NCBI GenBank assembly: GCA_027577595.1
Contig: JANBRJ010000046.1
Coordinates: 62,001 to 126,000 of the forward strand
Reading direction: 5' to 3'
DNA length: 64,000 nt
From: Coemansia sp. RSA 487
Taxonomy: Eukaryota > Kickxellomycota > Kickxellomycetes > Kickxellales > Kickxellaceae
Below, in pieces: positions 47,301 to 59,726 of this stretch. The position numbers and the translations under genes were made by a program. How positions within the stretch are numbered: position 1 is the first letter of the stretch; each line of letters starts with the position of its first letter. The notes beneath the pieces are model-generated. The model did no database searches. It saw nothing but the letters and a program-made list of their open reading frames with translations, and had not been told where the DNA came from.

Positions 47301-50300
47301 CAGTGCGGTACTGCAGACACATCCCAGTCATGTTTTTCACTACATAGCGGGACGTAAACGTCACCACGCGCGTGTGCGAGTAGCGGCCCTGCCCAGGCTC
47401 AATCTCAATGCCAAGATGCGTGTCAGAAAACCTGCTAGCCGACGGAATCACAAGTTCCGAAGCGCTACCCAGCGTATCAAAGCTCAGCGGACGACTCCAG
47501 TCAGAGTTTCCAACACGCACGAGTGCGCGGTTCCGGAAGTCGTACGACCCAAAGGAGAACATGAGCGGGCGAGTGATAAGCGCATCCTCCGTACCGCCTA
47601 GAAGAGACGACGATGCGCCAGATTGGCGGCGCAAAAACTCGTTTCCAGGGCTTAGCCTTCGGGACTGCTGTGTTAAGCTACTTCTGTTGCTGCTGATACT
47701 TGCCTGGCGTGCTGCTGCTGTGCTAGCTTCCTGCGGAGACATCGGGATGTTGCCTTGCGGGTTTTGGCCGGCAACCGCCGAGACGCCCTTGAAAAGGCCC
47801 TTGCTCGAGTAGGACAGCTTCAGCCCGGTGCGATTGACCATTACATAGGGGGCGTATATGCTTATACGCCTGCAGCGGCCGCCAGAGTTGGGAATGTCCA
47901 TGCGATGCAGCTTGAGCGCAAGCTTGAGCCCCTGCCGATCCACAACAACAATGTCGCTGTCTACCGGGTACTCGTCGTCGTCGTTTGTCTCGATGATCGT
48001 GCCTTCGCACCTTTCAAACCCAGCATCCGGGATCCTGACAGTCAGCAGTGTAAGGTGGCCCGGCTGCACAGCATGGACCGACGATATACCGCCACGCTGC
48101 AGCGACCCGGTCCACTTGCGATTCGCCGTCTTGTCGATGACGCACAGCTGCATTGGGTAGGGCAGGAGATTCTCAATCTCCATAGGCGGCGTCATCACCA
48201 GCCGCATGAACGGATACTTGTAGAGCGCCGGGTTGCGGATGTCGCACAGGGAGTTGAAGTGTATGTAGAACGGCATCGTGTCCGAGGCAGCGCTCTGGTT
48301 TGCTTCTCCAGCCAGTATCGACGAGTTTTGCCGATGGTGCTGGTGCTGGTGCTTCACCGCAGCGTCCACTGTCACCTGGGGCTGGCAGTACAGCTCGGTG
48401 CGTGCCCCTTGCGCCAAAAAGTCCCGCCAGTATATGTAGTGGCTGCTCCATGCGTATCCGAACCCGGGCTCCGGACGCACCCTGATTGCGTACTGATGGC
48501 AGAACATTATGGGAAGCGGCAGGTCGTCTCCAGGCTGTATGAGCGCAGTGTCGGTCCTCAGCTCGCCTCGATAGTCACACATGGCAATCTCCATTGCCAC
48601 GCGCGTCTGGTTGTCAACAACCAGCGGGCTACGCAGAACAACGCGCTTGACCAGGTTGACAGCATCCAACTTGACCTCGACCGCAAGTCTGTGCTGGATG
48701 TCGTCCAGCGCGGGCTGCAGCTTGTAGTGTTTGACCCCCTCGCTATCAACCTGCACGCGTCGAAGCCATTCCCACTGTCCGTTGGAGAACTGGATGCCAA
48801 GGTGATGCGACTTGACTTCGAGCTGCTCACGCCTGCGGCGCCAGTCCTCAAAGCGCCAGGGAAGGCTCTCGCCGTCACGCAAGAGCACAGGCGCCGTGTC
48901 GATGCGCTCTGTCCGTGCCGCTGTTCCCTCAGGAAGATCCACCCAGACGTGGCAGTCGATACCCGTGCGGTTGACCAGCACGTATGGCATGCGCTCGCCA
49001 ATAGGCTTGACGCCTTGCTTCTTATGCTCCTCATACTTCTTGACTTCGTCTCCCCACTGCGACACAAGACTCAGTGTCTCTTCTATAAACGCATGCGACG
49101 CATTCACAAGAAGGCGGTCTGTGGAGTTGATGTCGATTCGCTGCGACCTGTCGCCAGCGCTGTCCACAGACCCTGTTGTCATGTTCAATGAAAAGCCCCA
49201 TGGCTCAATAAAGGGCTCCCAGTGCGAATTGCGGCGGTTAAAGTACGACGCCTGCAGTTTTATGTCCGTCAGCACCTGCATATTCAGGCTCCAATCCGTG
49301 ACATCTACATGGAACTCCTTTGCCGTGCACGCATAGACAGGCAGCCCAAACATATCCCTAATCACAACAAGCCGCAGCGATGCAATGGTGGCGCGCATCG
49401 TCTCCTTCACTATACGTGCCGAGGCCTGCGTAACCATGGATGGCGATCCGCGTGCGTTGCTGCCCTGATGGCTGCCTCCGGCTGGCCGAACAAGCGTGGG
49501 TGCCGATGCTGTCGACCCGCCGCTGCCGCCAAATGCACCAGCCGACTTTGCCTCTCTTGGAGGCGTGCCAGGCACAGAGACCCCACTCCCTGGCATGTAT
49601 TGTGCAGTGCCGGGGCCAATGGCAGACGCTGTATGGTGCAGAGCTGGTCCGCTCCTGGCTGCGCTCACTGGCTCGGGTGCTGTTGTCTGGCCGTCTTTGT
49701 CCTGATCTTTGTACATAAGCGCAACGACCTTGTTGAATATATCCAACATAAGCACAACGTCGTTGAGCCCCAGGCGAAGAAGCAGACTCCCAACATCAAC
49801 CGAGATGTCCGATATCTGGTGCGACTGTGTGCCCTTCCGCGGATCGCCAGGGACAATGCGGCTGTCCATGGTCGTTATTATCGTAAACGGATCCATTATG
49901 CTTCTCGACGTCTCGCTCCGTCTGTCGATGGTGCAGAGGAACACACAGATCTCATCCATGGTCGCACAGAACATGCCTTCCTGCGCAAACACGATCTGGT
50001 TGATCGACATGACAAGCGCCTCGGACGACCGGATCTTGGGATTGGCGAGCAGCACGATCTCGGGATGCAGGATGTCAACCTTGTAGATGAGGCCATTGCC
50101 GTCACCCGCTGCCGCGCTGCCGTCGCCAATGGTGGGCGAAAGGCTGCTGGCCGTGTCTGGGGCGGATATTCTCCTGGACGCAGCATCCTGGACCTGCATC
50201 GATGCGTCCTGCTGCGGGAAAACGCTCATGGCAAAGGCAGACAGCATAAACATGTGGTCCAGCACAAGCACGATGCGTGGGCTATCAAGCGTCACCAGGA

Positions 50301-53300
50301 CAACCATGTCCTGATTGGGGCGCATATCGACGTGGCAGATCAGCTGCGGGCTACTGGCATCCTCCTCGATTGGCGTATCCTGCGCCATCGCATGCATACT
50401 TGAGTGGAAGTCGCGCAGGCCGTCCGCCAAATGCTGGGCAGCCTGCGTTGCTGTCTCGTTAGCCGGTGTCTGGGCTCCGTCGCTGCCGGACGATTTGGCC
50501 GCTTGCGACCCAATAGTCGGGCTGATTATCTGCGTAAACTGGTTTTCCGTTCCCGGCCGGGTGTCGTACCCCCGCACCGCCAATATCTCCAGCTCGGCCT
50601 TGCTGTCTCCGTTCTCTTTGGATCGGTATTTAACCGACAGGTCGTTTACATCCAGCCGCGTAAACGATGCCTCTTGGACGCTGTCAAGGTCGAACCCGCT
50701 GCCCTTGAACAGCTCCAGCTGGATCGTGGCGAGTGTCACAAAAAGATCGACTGTCGCGTACTGCCCTGTGCTCTCGTCGCCACCCAAAAGGGCGCTGGCA
50801 CGGCTCGCCGGGTCCTTTCCCTTCGCCTTGTCGCTCGCACTGAGCTGTCCAAGGTTTTCCAGCGCCTGGCGCTTGCTCTTGGCCTCCCGGGTAGCAGGGT
50901 TTTCCCTCAGCACGTCCAGGTCAAGAGTCTTGTCGTCGATCAGCGGGTCTGGAATCACGGGTTCGTTGGGATCGGTGCCAAACACTCGTCCAATAACACC
51001 CAAGAGATCATAGACCATCTTGTACTGGTACTCGGTCAGCTTCATCTTGATCGGGCTGAGAGTGCCGATTAGCTCGGAAACCGGTCGAGGGCATCCGGGA
51101 ATATGGCCCTGCATCAGAACATGCATGTCCATGCGATAGTCAACGTCCTCGAGGATCTGGAGCACCTGCTCACCTGGCTGGCCAAAGGTGCCGTTGTCGC
51201 TGGAATCCTCGTCAACGACAAATACAGTCTTGATTCCAATGCGACGCAACGCCAGCGAGATGTGGTTAACATCCCAGTCCTTGCCGACCTCGCGCACCGT
51301 AGTGAACTCGTTAGAGATGGTCAGCTCTCCCGGCTGGGAGATAAGCATATCAACGCCGAGCGACTCGCTGTTCAGCGTGTCGCCATCGTCGTGGCTGGAG
51401 CTGTATGGCATGTAGCCATCACGCGGGAAGTAAATGACAGGCGCGAGCATCGTGACATCAAAATGGTATTTTTGTCCGCTGCCAATCATCTCCTCTGTCA
51501 GCTGGGTGGTTCCGTACGCGGCTGCTTGGCGGGCTGCTTCAAACAGCCCGTGCATCGCTGAAAAGCGCGAGCCAAACAGCATCAGCTCACGGATCGGCCG
51601 CTCGACAAATGTCATGTGCGCAGAGCCTAAGCGGAGCTTTATCGCCGCATTGTGTCCTGGGTAGTCCGGCGACTTTGGATTGAACGTCTCATAGTAGAGG
51701 TCTGCAAGCTCGTCGCCCTTAATGTAGAGAAGCATGCGCTTGGGATCCACGCTGCGACCACCGCGGGTCGCAGCGGTGCCGTAAGTCTCATTGCATGCGG
51801 GATTCTGCATAGGAACAAGATCAAGCTGGTCGGTAAGCATGATGTTGCCGATCTTTGCTTCCAGCAGGATCTCCTGCGTCACGATCACTCGCATGGTTGC
51901 AGCAGTAACCGAGACAACAGCAATCGAGGATCCGTCGTCATGACATAGACTAAAGTCTGTTCCCTTGAATCTCACGTCTACACGGATAGTGTCAAGCGCT
52001 TCCTGTATCAGTGTATTGACGTTGTTGGTAGAGGACGTCTGCAGACTTCCATCGCTGCTACGATGCACAACCCTGCCCTGGGCACCTTCATGCGTCTGAG
52101 CCTCCCTTGCTTGGTCCTCAGCGCCCGCTGCACCTTTACCAGCCTTTAAAGAGCTGGCCGATGCGTGCTGCTTGTCTTCATCGGTAAACGTCTTGAGAAT
52201 GTAGTCGTACGCTGTCAGTATGGTCTTCCGCACGACCATCAGATCCAGATACGAGATATCGACATCAACGGTCTGGCCAATCGACTCGTACGTTGTTGTA
52301 AACTCTGGATGGTCAGCCTGGCACCTGTGGTATCGAACAGCGACAAGGTTCTTTCCGGTCTCTCCATTCGCGTCGGCCTGTGCGATATCAGACGTCAGAG
52401 CATATACATGCTGGCAATGCGCCCCAGCCCCACCTGCGCTAGTCATCAGATGGTCCTCGACTGTGACTTGGTGGATAGTCACATCGGCAAACAGATCGAA
52501 TGGCCGGTTGATGCATTCAACGGCAAGCCCAGACACTGCCACATCGGCAAGATGCAGATCGTCGCGGCCGTCCGTGTGGGTGCGCCAGATAAATCCGACC
52601 AGGTTGTCGATGGCAAAGTTGACCTTCACCAAAACACGCTCTGGTTCCTTGCCAACATTCGTACGCGCTTCAGGGTTGACTTTGCGCCGCAGTTTACCGC
52701 TTGCAGGGCCGGTTACTCCAGGCTCCGCCTCGCTTATCTGCTCTGTTGTTTCGTAGAACTCGTCGGTTGAGTCAACATCCGATGGGTTATCATCGTCCGC
52801 AGCGCTCTCTTGAGCTTGAAGATCGCTGGCTTTTGTGGACGATGTTTTTGTTGCAAATATGTCCGTGTACGACGAGCCGCTGGACGACATTTCATCGCTC
52901 GAGTCAAGCAGGATACCTCTGGCGCCAAACGCAGTCGGCGCCGGGCCAGTCTCGTATTGCTGGGCAACGTCAACTTCGTCGTCCTTGATGGCCTCCAGGA
53001 TGAGATCGATGCTTTGCATGATCGCTTTGTACTTGCGGTCTGAGAAAAACACTTGTAAAGACGGCAAGCTTCCGTTGACTGTGACTTTCGGCATATGCAC
53101 GGGCGGCTCACTCAGGATACACAGACCGAGGTCAAGGTTGAGCTCGATGCGGTCAACCACGTGGATCTTTCTGTCAGTCACGCCCTCACGCAGGGCTCGC
53201 ATGCACGATGAAAGATCATTGCCAACCAACAGCTGCGTGCTATGCAAGCGCATGTCGAAATGGTCGTACATAAGGCTTTCCAAATCCTTCATCTCTTCTG

Positions 53301-55915
53301 GAGACAGCGATTTTCCATCCTTCTGGCGAAGGCGTTCCGTAGTGGCACTGTCGACTAACTGCGATTCAATGTTGAGCCGTCCGCTGTCAAGAACCACGAA
53401 CTCGCTGTTCGGATCGAGCATGTCCTGTGGAATAACAAACACCGGCGCATCAAAGTCGACCTTGACATCCACAGTCTTGTGCTTTGCCAGCGCGTACTCC
53501 AGCCCAGCTCTTGTCTGGTCGCGGAACCCAGCCATCGAGCGCGATGCAGCAGCAATAAGGGCGTTGATAGAGTCTGCAGATGCGCTGGAAGGCGGCTCGA
53601 AAAAGTCAATGATGGCCAAGGCTGCGGTTGGGTGGTACACGACGTTGAGCGACTTAACAGTCATATTAACGACAGAGTCCGCATGCCCGTCGAGCGGCGC
53701 GTGCTCAAAGTGGATCTGGAGGAACGGGTCCTTTATCTTTGTCGAAACGCCAAGCTGCGCAGCAAGTCCCTTTGGCGCATCAGCAACAGCCTCCATCATA
53801 GCCTCGTCGCCATCTTCACTAGCCTCGCACTGTTGATTAATATCGTCTGTGCATTCGGAATCGCTATGGATGTAGATCATGCGTGGGTACTGGCTGTTGG
53901 GCAGCGTGCCGTCCATGACCTCAAAGCGGTGCATAGCCAGATCAACCACCAGGTTTTCTGGCCGCTGAAGCAAGTCGATTTTGAGAAGGTCAAACATAAA
54001 GCCCATTAGCGTGTGGTCGCGAGTCTTGCGGTCAACCTTGAGCTTGAGCGACCCTGTACGAAGGACAGCAGAGACGGCTAGCTTGATTGTGTCCTTTGGC
54101 AAGTCATCGTCTTTTGTGTCGACAACCTCGTCTTCGTTGAACTCAATCGCTTCGTACAGCTCAAGAACCTGCTTTTCGCTGAGCTGCATCGCCTCATCGC
54201 CCAGCCCCTCGATACCGGCTGCGCCCTCGCCATCTGCGGTCTCATAAAGCTGCTTCCCTTGGTCTTGGGCTTGCTCAGGCGTACCTGTGATCCAGCTACT
54301 GACCCAGCCTCCGACCCATCCGGTTATCCCTGCACCAGCAGCAGAATCTGCGCCTGCACCAGCAGCAGCTGTGTTGGCAGCCTTCCCGCTAGCTAGGCTA
54401 ATCTCGCTATCCCGTTTTCTGATAAGATACTGCTGTTTTCTGATAACCGGCTCTGCAAGCGTGCGGTAGTGGCGGATATCCTCGTAGGACAGCCTGCGAT
54501 GCAGATCCTCAAGCGCAATTCGATCGCATTCTGGAAGCATGCAGTGATTTGACTTGAACGCAGAGTAGAGGCGGATATAAAGAGCACGAGATTCGCGCCG
54601 CTCCTCCATGTACTGGCGCGTGTTGCGGCGGTTGCGCTCGTGTACCTCGTCGTAGACACTGTTTATGGCAAACATCAGCCATGCGCGAGGGTCGTCCTTT
54701 GGACGGACACCGGGTGGCGGACGGTGCTTGCAGTACCGCCGCTGGCGCATTGCATAGTCAAATGCCGTGGTCAGGAACAGCACGTCAGCATACTGTTCGT
54801 CGTCGAGCTCAAAGGCAAGCTGGTCAAACTCGAACTTTGCCATTGTGCGCACATCTTCGGGCGACGGCCGCTTGTTCATTGTCAGCCTTCCAACACCAAC
54901 AACGGGCTGGAGAATTGACTGGTGCGATCCGCCCGTGGCCTTTGCGTCTAGCTCCTTTGCAAACTGCGCGATCAGCTCGTTATGCCCCAGCCCCTGCATG
55001 GTCTCGCAATCAGTGTCCCAATACACTGAAAACTGCGATAGCTTGAGCATCTTGTGGATAACGCTGCTAGAGTCGTGCAAAAATGTGTCGCGCCATTCCT
55101 CGTCGGTCGACACCGCAGACAGTTCGTTCAAAGTAGCACCAACGGCGAACATGTGATCGGGGTTACTGATACTGTCCTCGTAGCGCACATGTATGTTTTT
55201 GATCACCACCTGTAGATTATCCACAATCTTTGTAATCAACTGCTCTGTGAAGGACGCCTGTTTCTTCTCGTCGTCTGGGCTGTGTGCTGTCTTGCTCTTT
55301 ATCTGCTGCTGCTGACGAAGAATGTCGTCGTTTTCAAGCCGGCGCATCTTGTTCTTGTATTCACGCTCTTCTTCGCGCTGCGGATCAAAGTTCTCTTGGA
55401 AGCGCGGGGTCGCCAGAATATAGACGTTGTCGATAAGAATGCGCACGGGCTCGCCCTTTAGGTTCGACCATGGGATAGATATGGTAAGCGTACCCAGCCA
55501 GCCTATCTCGCGTAACCAGCGTTTTTGTTTTTAATTTTTCAGATACTGGGATATATAGATAGAGGTTAGCAAAGCAGAAAATACTGAAAAAGCGTTAGTT
55601 TTGTAATGTGGTTGGGTGGACGACCGCTCTTACCTTCTTTGATGTCTACGGGCAGGCGGAGTTTATCGAGCGCGTCATTCTTTAGTCGTAGCTTTTCCAG
55701 CTTTACGTCACCTACAGTTAGAAAGAACTGGTACTTTGTGTTAGTAGGGTGGTTTAGAGGCTATCCAAAAAAATGATGGTCATAACATTTTTCTGAGGTG
55801 TCAGGGTCAGGGGCGTACCTTGCCAGATTCCCAGCTTTAGCTGGTTTGTCTCAAGATTGGTGACATAATTGCCAAGAAAGCGATTAAGAAGAGTAGCAAC
55901 GATTCCTTCAAACAT
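44332..55915 (-). CDS. VPS13: VPS13 bridge-like lipid transfer protein
   Basis: Three exons, 55915-55819, 55711-55634 and 55502-44332, encode 3781 aa (human VPS13A 3174, yeast 3144). Both introns are short (107 and 131 bases) and phase 1. The N-terminal chorein domain is textbook: MFEGIVATLLNRFLGNYVTN, NQLKLGIWQGDVKLEKLRLK, GTLTISIPWSNLKGEPV and VYILATPRF. The middle holds the VAB-type repeats with NRTG motifs (PYVLVNRTGIDCHV, PYVMVNRTGLKLSY). Near the C-terminus are the ATG2-like helical region (GVARGAESFAKSVGSGIAGV, KPVIGMFDLASNVTEGIR) and a PH-like end. VPS13 channels phospholipids between membranes at ER, endosome, mitochondrial and lipid-droplet contacts. One exon of more than 11 kb is striking. 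Gln, Ser and Ala-rich insertions account for the extra length. Confidence 0.96.
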
Positions 55916-57463
55916 TTCCTCTCAAAATAGAGCACACGCGTTGGCTGCTACGTGCTCTCGTAAGTCTATGGAATAAACCGATAGTGTTTTGCTAGAAAAG
56001 AAATAGGGGCGAATAAGTAGTTTTTAATTTAGAATAAAGACAATGAGCATTATAAAAGAAGAAAAGTGTAGGTTTGACTTGGCTTGACAGTAAAAGTAGT
56101 TTAAAAGTCACTTGTACACCTTTTCTTCTCCCCCTCTCCCCATTCCAATGACGTCTTCACGGAATAGCGATTAAGATTTGTGTGGGGATCATATACTTGG
56201 TGTGGTATGTGGGGAAGGGGTGTTGATTCGTAGTGATCTGATTGTGTTTCGCAAGACTTTGGGTGCAGTTTAAACATGTAAAAAAAAGATACAGCTTGAA
56301 CAGTATTTCAAAATCACTTGTGAAATGATGTAATAATACAATGCATGTGATTTAACAAGTCAATAGTATGCCGAGGCTCTTGGATAAAGATGGGAAAGCT
56401 CTTGACAAATACAGAAATAAGCGTTGTCAACATTGCCAGTGCATTCGCTTGTTTCGCCAGAAACAGCGTGGATCAACCAAACATCCAGCGAGATGACGAA
56501 ACAAATACACCAGCTTATTCTCCCCAAAACTCCGATATGCGCTAAAAAAAAGGTTAACAATAGTAAATGTATGCAATGTTTACATTTTCTCAAGTATCGG
56601 AACACCCCGCCCCACATAAAAATAGATATCGAGAGGTAGCTCGGTGTCAGAAGAATAAAATGCTACAGAAAGAAAAATAAAGAGCAAGGATCCCCCGTTA
56701 AAGGGCATTTCCCTAAGGCTGTTGCGATATTAATGGCATTGTACATTTGTTTTCCTTCTCAATATCTTTTGAACCCTCAATAACCCCTGCTGTGTTTGGA
56801 AAGGCTAATCCTGATAAACAGGCTTTATAATCACATTGCAAAGTCAACGGTGAATCGAAACCATTAAAATATATCACATTAGAAAGGACATGCTCCAGAA
56901 ATAAGGAACGGGTGGTCCAAAAGAAAAATGTGGACAATGAACACAAAGAAGGGTTCTTTTTCGTGAAAGTAGATAGAGAGTGGTAAAAAGGAATCCTTTT
57001 CCTCTTTTGGCTTTTTGGCACAATGAAACACGAGCACACCACTCACTCACCAGGTAGTTTCTTCCAAGTACGTTCCATGCGGCAAATGAAAAGAAAACTG
57101 CAATAATAGCTTTTTCTATTCTTGGCATTCTCACTGGTGCGCTTGAGTTCCGTTGGCGAAAATGACACTACTGTGAGAGGTATATAAAACCCTCGCCACT
57201 GACTCTGGATATTGCTGACACAAAAAACTTAATTTTTCCGCCTTCGCTTTAGTTATCCGCATTTTCACGTTATTTCTGTTTTGGCATATATTTCACCTTT
57301 GCTTCAACGTTTTCTGTTTCAAAACCGCCGTGTGGATACAAAACCATCACAACATCTGGGGGGGTTTTTTCTTTTCACATTCTCGCTCTTTTCTCTTCTC
57401 TTGTTATCTTGCATTTCTATTTCTCTCGTACTCTTGTCACATTACAGCCTGCGTATATCTAGA
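55916..57463. other. Spacer between VPS13 and the PLC-like gene
   Basis: 1.5 kb of AT-rich DNA with the VPS13 5' flank, which lies head-to-head with the PLC-like gene. Short frames (for example 56424-56639) have no recognisable content. A TATA box at 57181-57188 is listed separately. Confidence 0.5.
57181..57188 (+). promoter_or_regulatory. TATA box of the PLC-like gene
   Basis: TATATAAA in GAGAGGTATATAAAACCC, 283 bases before the ATG at 57464. A T/C-rich leader follows, typical of strong fungal promoters. Confidence 0.5.
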
Positions 57464-58612
57464 ATGAACCCAACATCCATTGTGTCTCTTCTATTTGTGA
57501 GCGTATCCCTGACCCTGGGTCTGGCTATGGCCCAGCCGGCCGGCAACAGTGAAGTTGCAGCAAGTAAGGGCACACATCTACGAGCTCCCTTGCCGCGTAT
57601 TCCAACCGTGCACCGCCGTAGCTCGCCCAGCGAGTGCAACGGGTACAGCGATCTGTGCGACCGCCAGTTCAACCTCGTCGCATTCCCGACAACACACAAC
57701 TCGTTTGCGTCGGGCGACAACATTGCAGCCAATCAAAACAAGGACATCATGCAGCAGCTGGACGACGGGATCCGCGGATTCATGCTTGATTTGCACAACT
57801 CCAGCTCGAACTCGCTGTTCAGCCGCGACTCCAGCTCGGGCCCCTATCTGTGCCACACTAGCTGCATACTCTTGAACGACGGGCCGCTCACCACGACGCT
57901 CGGTTACTTTACCACGTTCCTCGATGCGCACAAGGACGAGGTGATTACAATATTCCTCGAGAACGACGACAAATTCTCGGCAACGACGATTCAACAGTCG
58001 TTCAAGGATGCCGGGCTCGATAAGTATGCGTACACGCCAACAGGTGCCAGCAGCGATGGCTCTTACACGTGGCCGACGCTTGCAGATATGATAAGCCAGA
58101 ACAAGCGGCTCGTTGTTCTTGTGGACAGCAACAGCAACACAAAAGATGTGCCGTGGCTTGTGTACGACCGCGATTACGCCGTGCAGACGCCGTACACGGT
58201 GGGTGTGGGAAGCAGCTTTGACTGCAGACTCATCAGCAGCTCTCGCCCGCTCCTTGTGATGAACCACTTTGTGTTCTCCAACTACTCGGTGCTCAACATG
58301 AACGTCGAAAAGCCGTCACCCGACACCGCTTCCACCGTCAACACGCGCCAGAGCCTTGTTGATCAGGCGAACGTTTGCGGCAGCGCTGGACAGTTCCCCA
58401 ACTTTGTCACCGTAGACTTTTACGACGTTGGCGGGCTCTTCCAGGCCGTCGCCGATATCAACAAGGTCCAGTACACGTCTACGTCCCTGTCGACCGACTT
58501 TGGCACAGGTTCGGATTCGTCGACCACCAGTGGTGCATCGGCCCGCGCACTGCCGATGGCTGCTCTCTCAACGGCGCTGCTAACTGTAGCGGCTCTTGCG
58601 CTCTTGGTATAA
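57464..58612 (+). CDS. Secreted, probably GPI-anchored PI-PLC X-domain-like phosphodiesterase
   Basis: A 382-aa protein from ATG 57464. Residues 1-23 are a signal peptide (IVSLLFVSVSLTLGLAMA, then QP). The X-domain-like core has PTTHNSFA with His78 and YLCHTSC with His131, the two histidines expected of the PLC-like TIM barrel. VITIFLEND and RLVVLVDSNSN follow. Ser/Thr-rich residues near 350 and a hydrophobic end (ALPMAALSTALLTVAALALLV) suggest a GPI anchor. Cys pairs are spaced as in secreted fungal homologs. These proteins are tentatively linked to phospholipid or GPI cleavage at the cell surface; the substrate here is unknown. Confidence 0.87.
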   Translation: MNPTSIVSLLFVSVSLTLGLAMAQPAGNSEVAASKGTHLRAPLPRIPTVHRRSSPSECNGYSDLCDRQFNLVAFPTTHNSFASGDNIAANQNKDIMQQLDDGIRGFMLDLHNSSSNSLFSRDSSSGPYLCHTSCILLNDGPLTTTLGYFTTFLDAHKDEVITIFLENDDKFSATTIQQSFKDAGLDKYAYTPTGASSDGSYTWPTLADMISQNKRLVVLVDSNSNTKDVPWLVYDRDYAVQTPYTVGVGSSFDCRLISSSRPLLVMNHFVFSNYSVLNMNVEKPSPDTASTVNTRQSLVDQANVCGSAGQFPNFVTVDFYDVGGLFQAVADINKVQYTSTSLSTDFGTGSDSSTTSGASARALPMAALSTALLTVAALALLV

Positions 58613-59726
58613 GCGGTGTTTCTCTAGAATACTTTACGTTTATTTTGTAATTCAAATTGATCTTACTCGTTGTGTAAAGCCAGAATAGCGCACAGACAGT
58701 GCAAACCATAAAGGGAGGGTGTAATTAGATCACAGTTGCTATTGTTCTGTGGAGAGAAGCTGGGGGGATTGGTGGGGAGGTGTTTTTTTTCGTATTTGGC
58801 TGTCTTTCTGGCAATCCAGTAATAATAGGCCATAAAAAGAAGCACAGCAAAAGCGTACACGCAAGACGGATGTGACGACAGGGATGGATGTCTTGGTTCT
58901 TTTTGGTACAAAGAAAACCAGTGACGGTTGTAGAATCCTCTTTGAAACCAAAATAAAAATGCTGCTACATCTGCTAAATGTCCACGACAAAGAGAAAAAA
59001 GGCCATGTCCTTTGCTGTACTTCAACAGCTCAGTCAATGGCTGTGCGAATTCAAGTGTATGCGTGTCTCCCCGAATGAATGCTGCGTGGACAGTGAGCGA
59101 GTGAGAAAGGCCACTTGGAAAAGGGCGAGCTTTCTTGCAAAGAAAGAATATCCCATTTTTCTCCCTTGGTTGGGTGGGGGAGATTTCGGGTTTGCTGGCA
59201 GGATCGGCACAGGCATCGGCAGAGCTTGACTGGATCCAAAAATGCCAAAGGATGCCACAGTAACAAAAGATCCAGCATTGTTTTTTTTCGTTGTCCTTTG
59301 CAAGTTGCTCGCAATTGACGAAAAAGTCACAGTTTGGTATTAGCGCAATTAAAAAAAGAAAAAGAGGGAGCAGCCAAAAAGGCAGACAAGGTTTAGGGCG
59401 AATTTGCAGAGACCAACCTCGCCCTCCTCCCCCTTCTGTTCCAGCTTGCTTCACGCTTCCTTCTTTCCTGCTGCTCTTGTATTTTGCTCTCAGCTATTGC
59501 ATCGTATTTTTTTCGCACTCCTTTCACAGCTGAATTGTATATCAATCAATCCAAGCACAGAACACAACGGAACAAGAAGCAAACGTCTATATTCCTCTTT
59601 CCCTTCTTTTGCACTAGAGAAAAATAACTACAATTTCGCGGACTACACCCTTTTCTTTATCTTTGGACAAACACATACACACGCAAAAAAAACAGTGGAC
59701 CGTACTATTCGCACAAGCAAACACAT
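58613..59726. other. Spacer, no supported gene
   Basis: 1.1 kb. The minus strand has a 263-codon frame (58663-59454) starting only at a GTG, with composition driven by homopolymers and no known domain. I see no RNA gene. The last 300 bases are C/T-rich and A-rich, as in a leader region. Confidence 0.4.

Noticed and set aside
45673-54918. Many plus-strand frames opposite VPS13
   Set aside because: Shadows of a long GC-rich coding sequence; none shows a domain.
58663-59454. 263-codon minus frame
   Set aside because: Starts only at GTG, homopolymer-driven composition, no recognisable family; unlikely but not impossible to be real.
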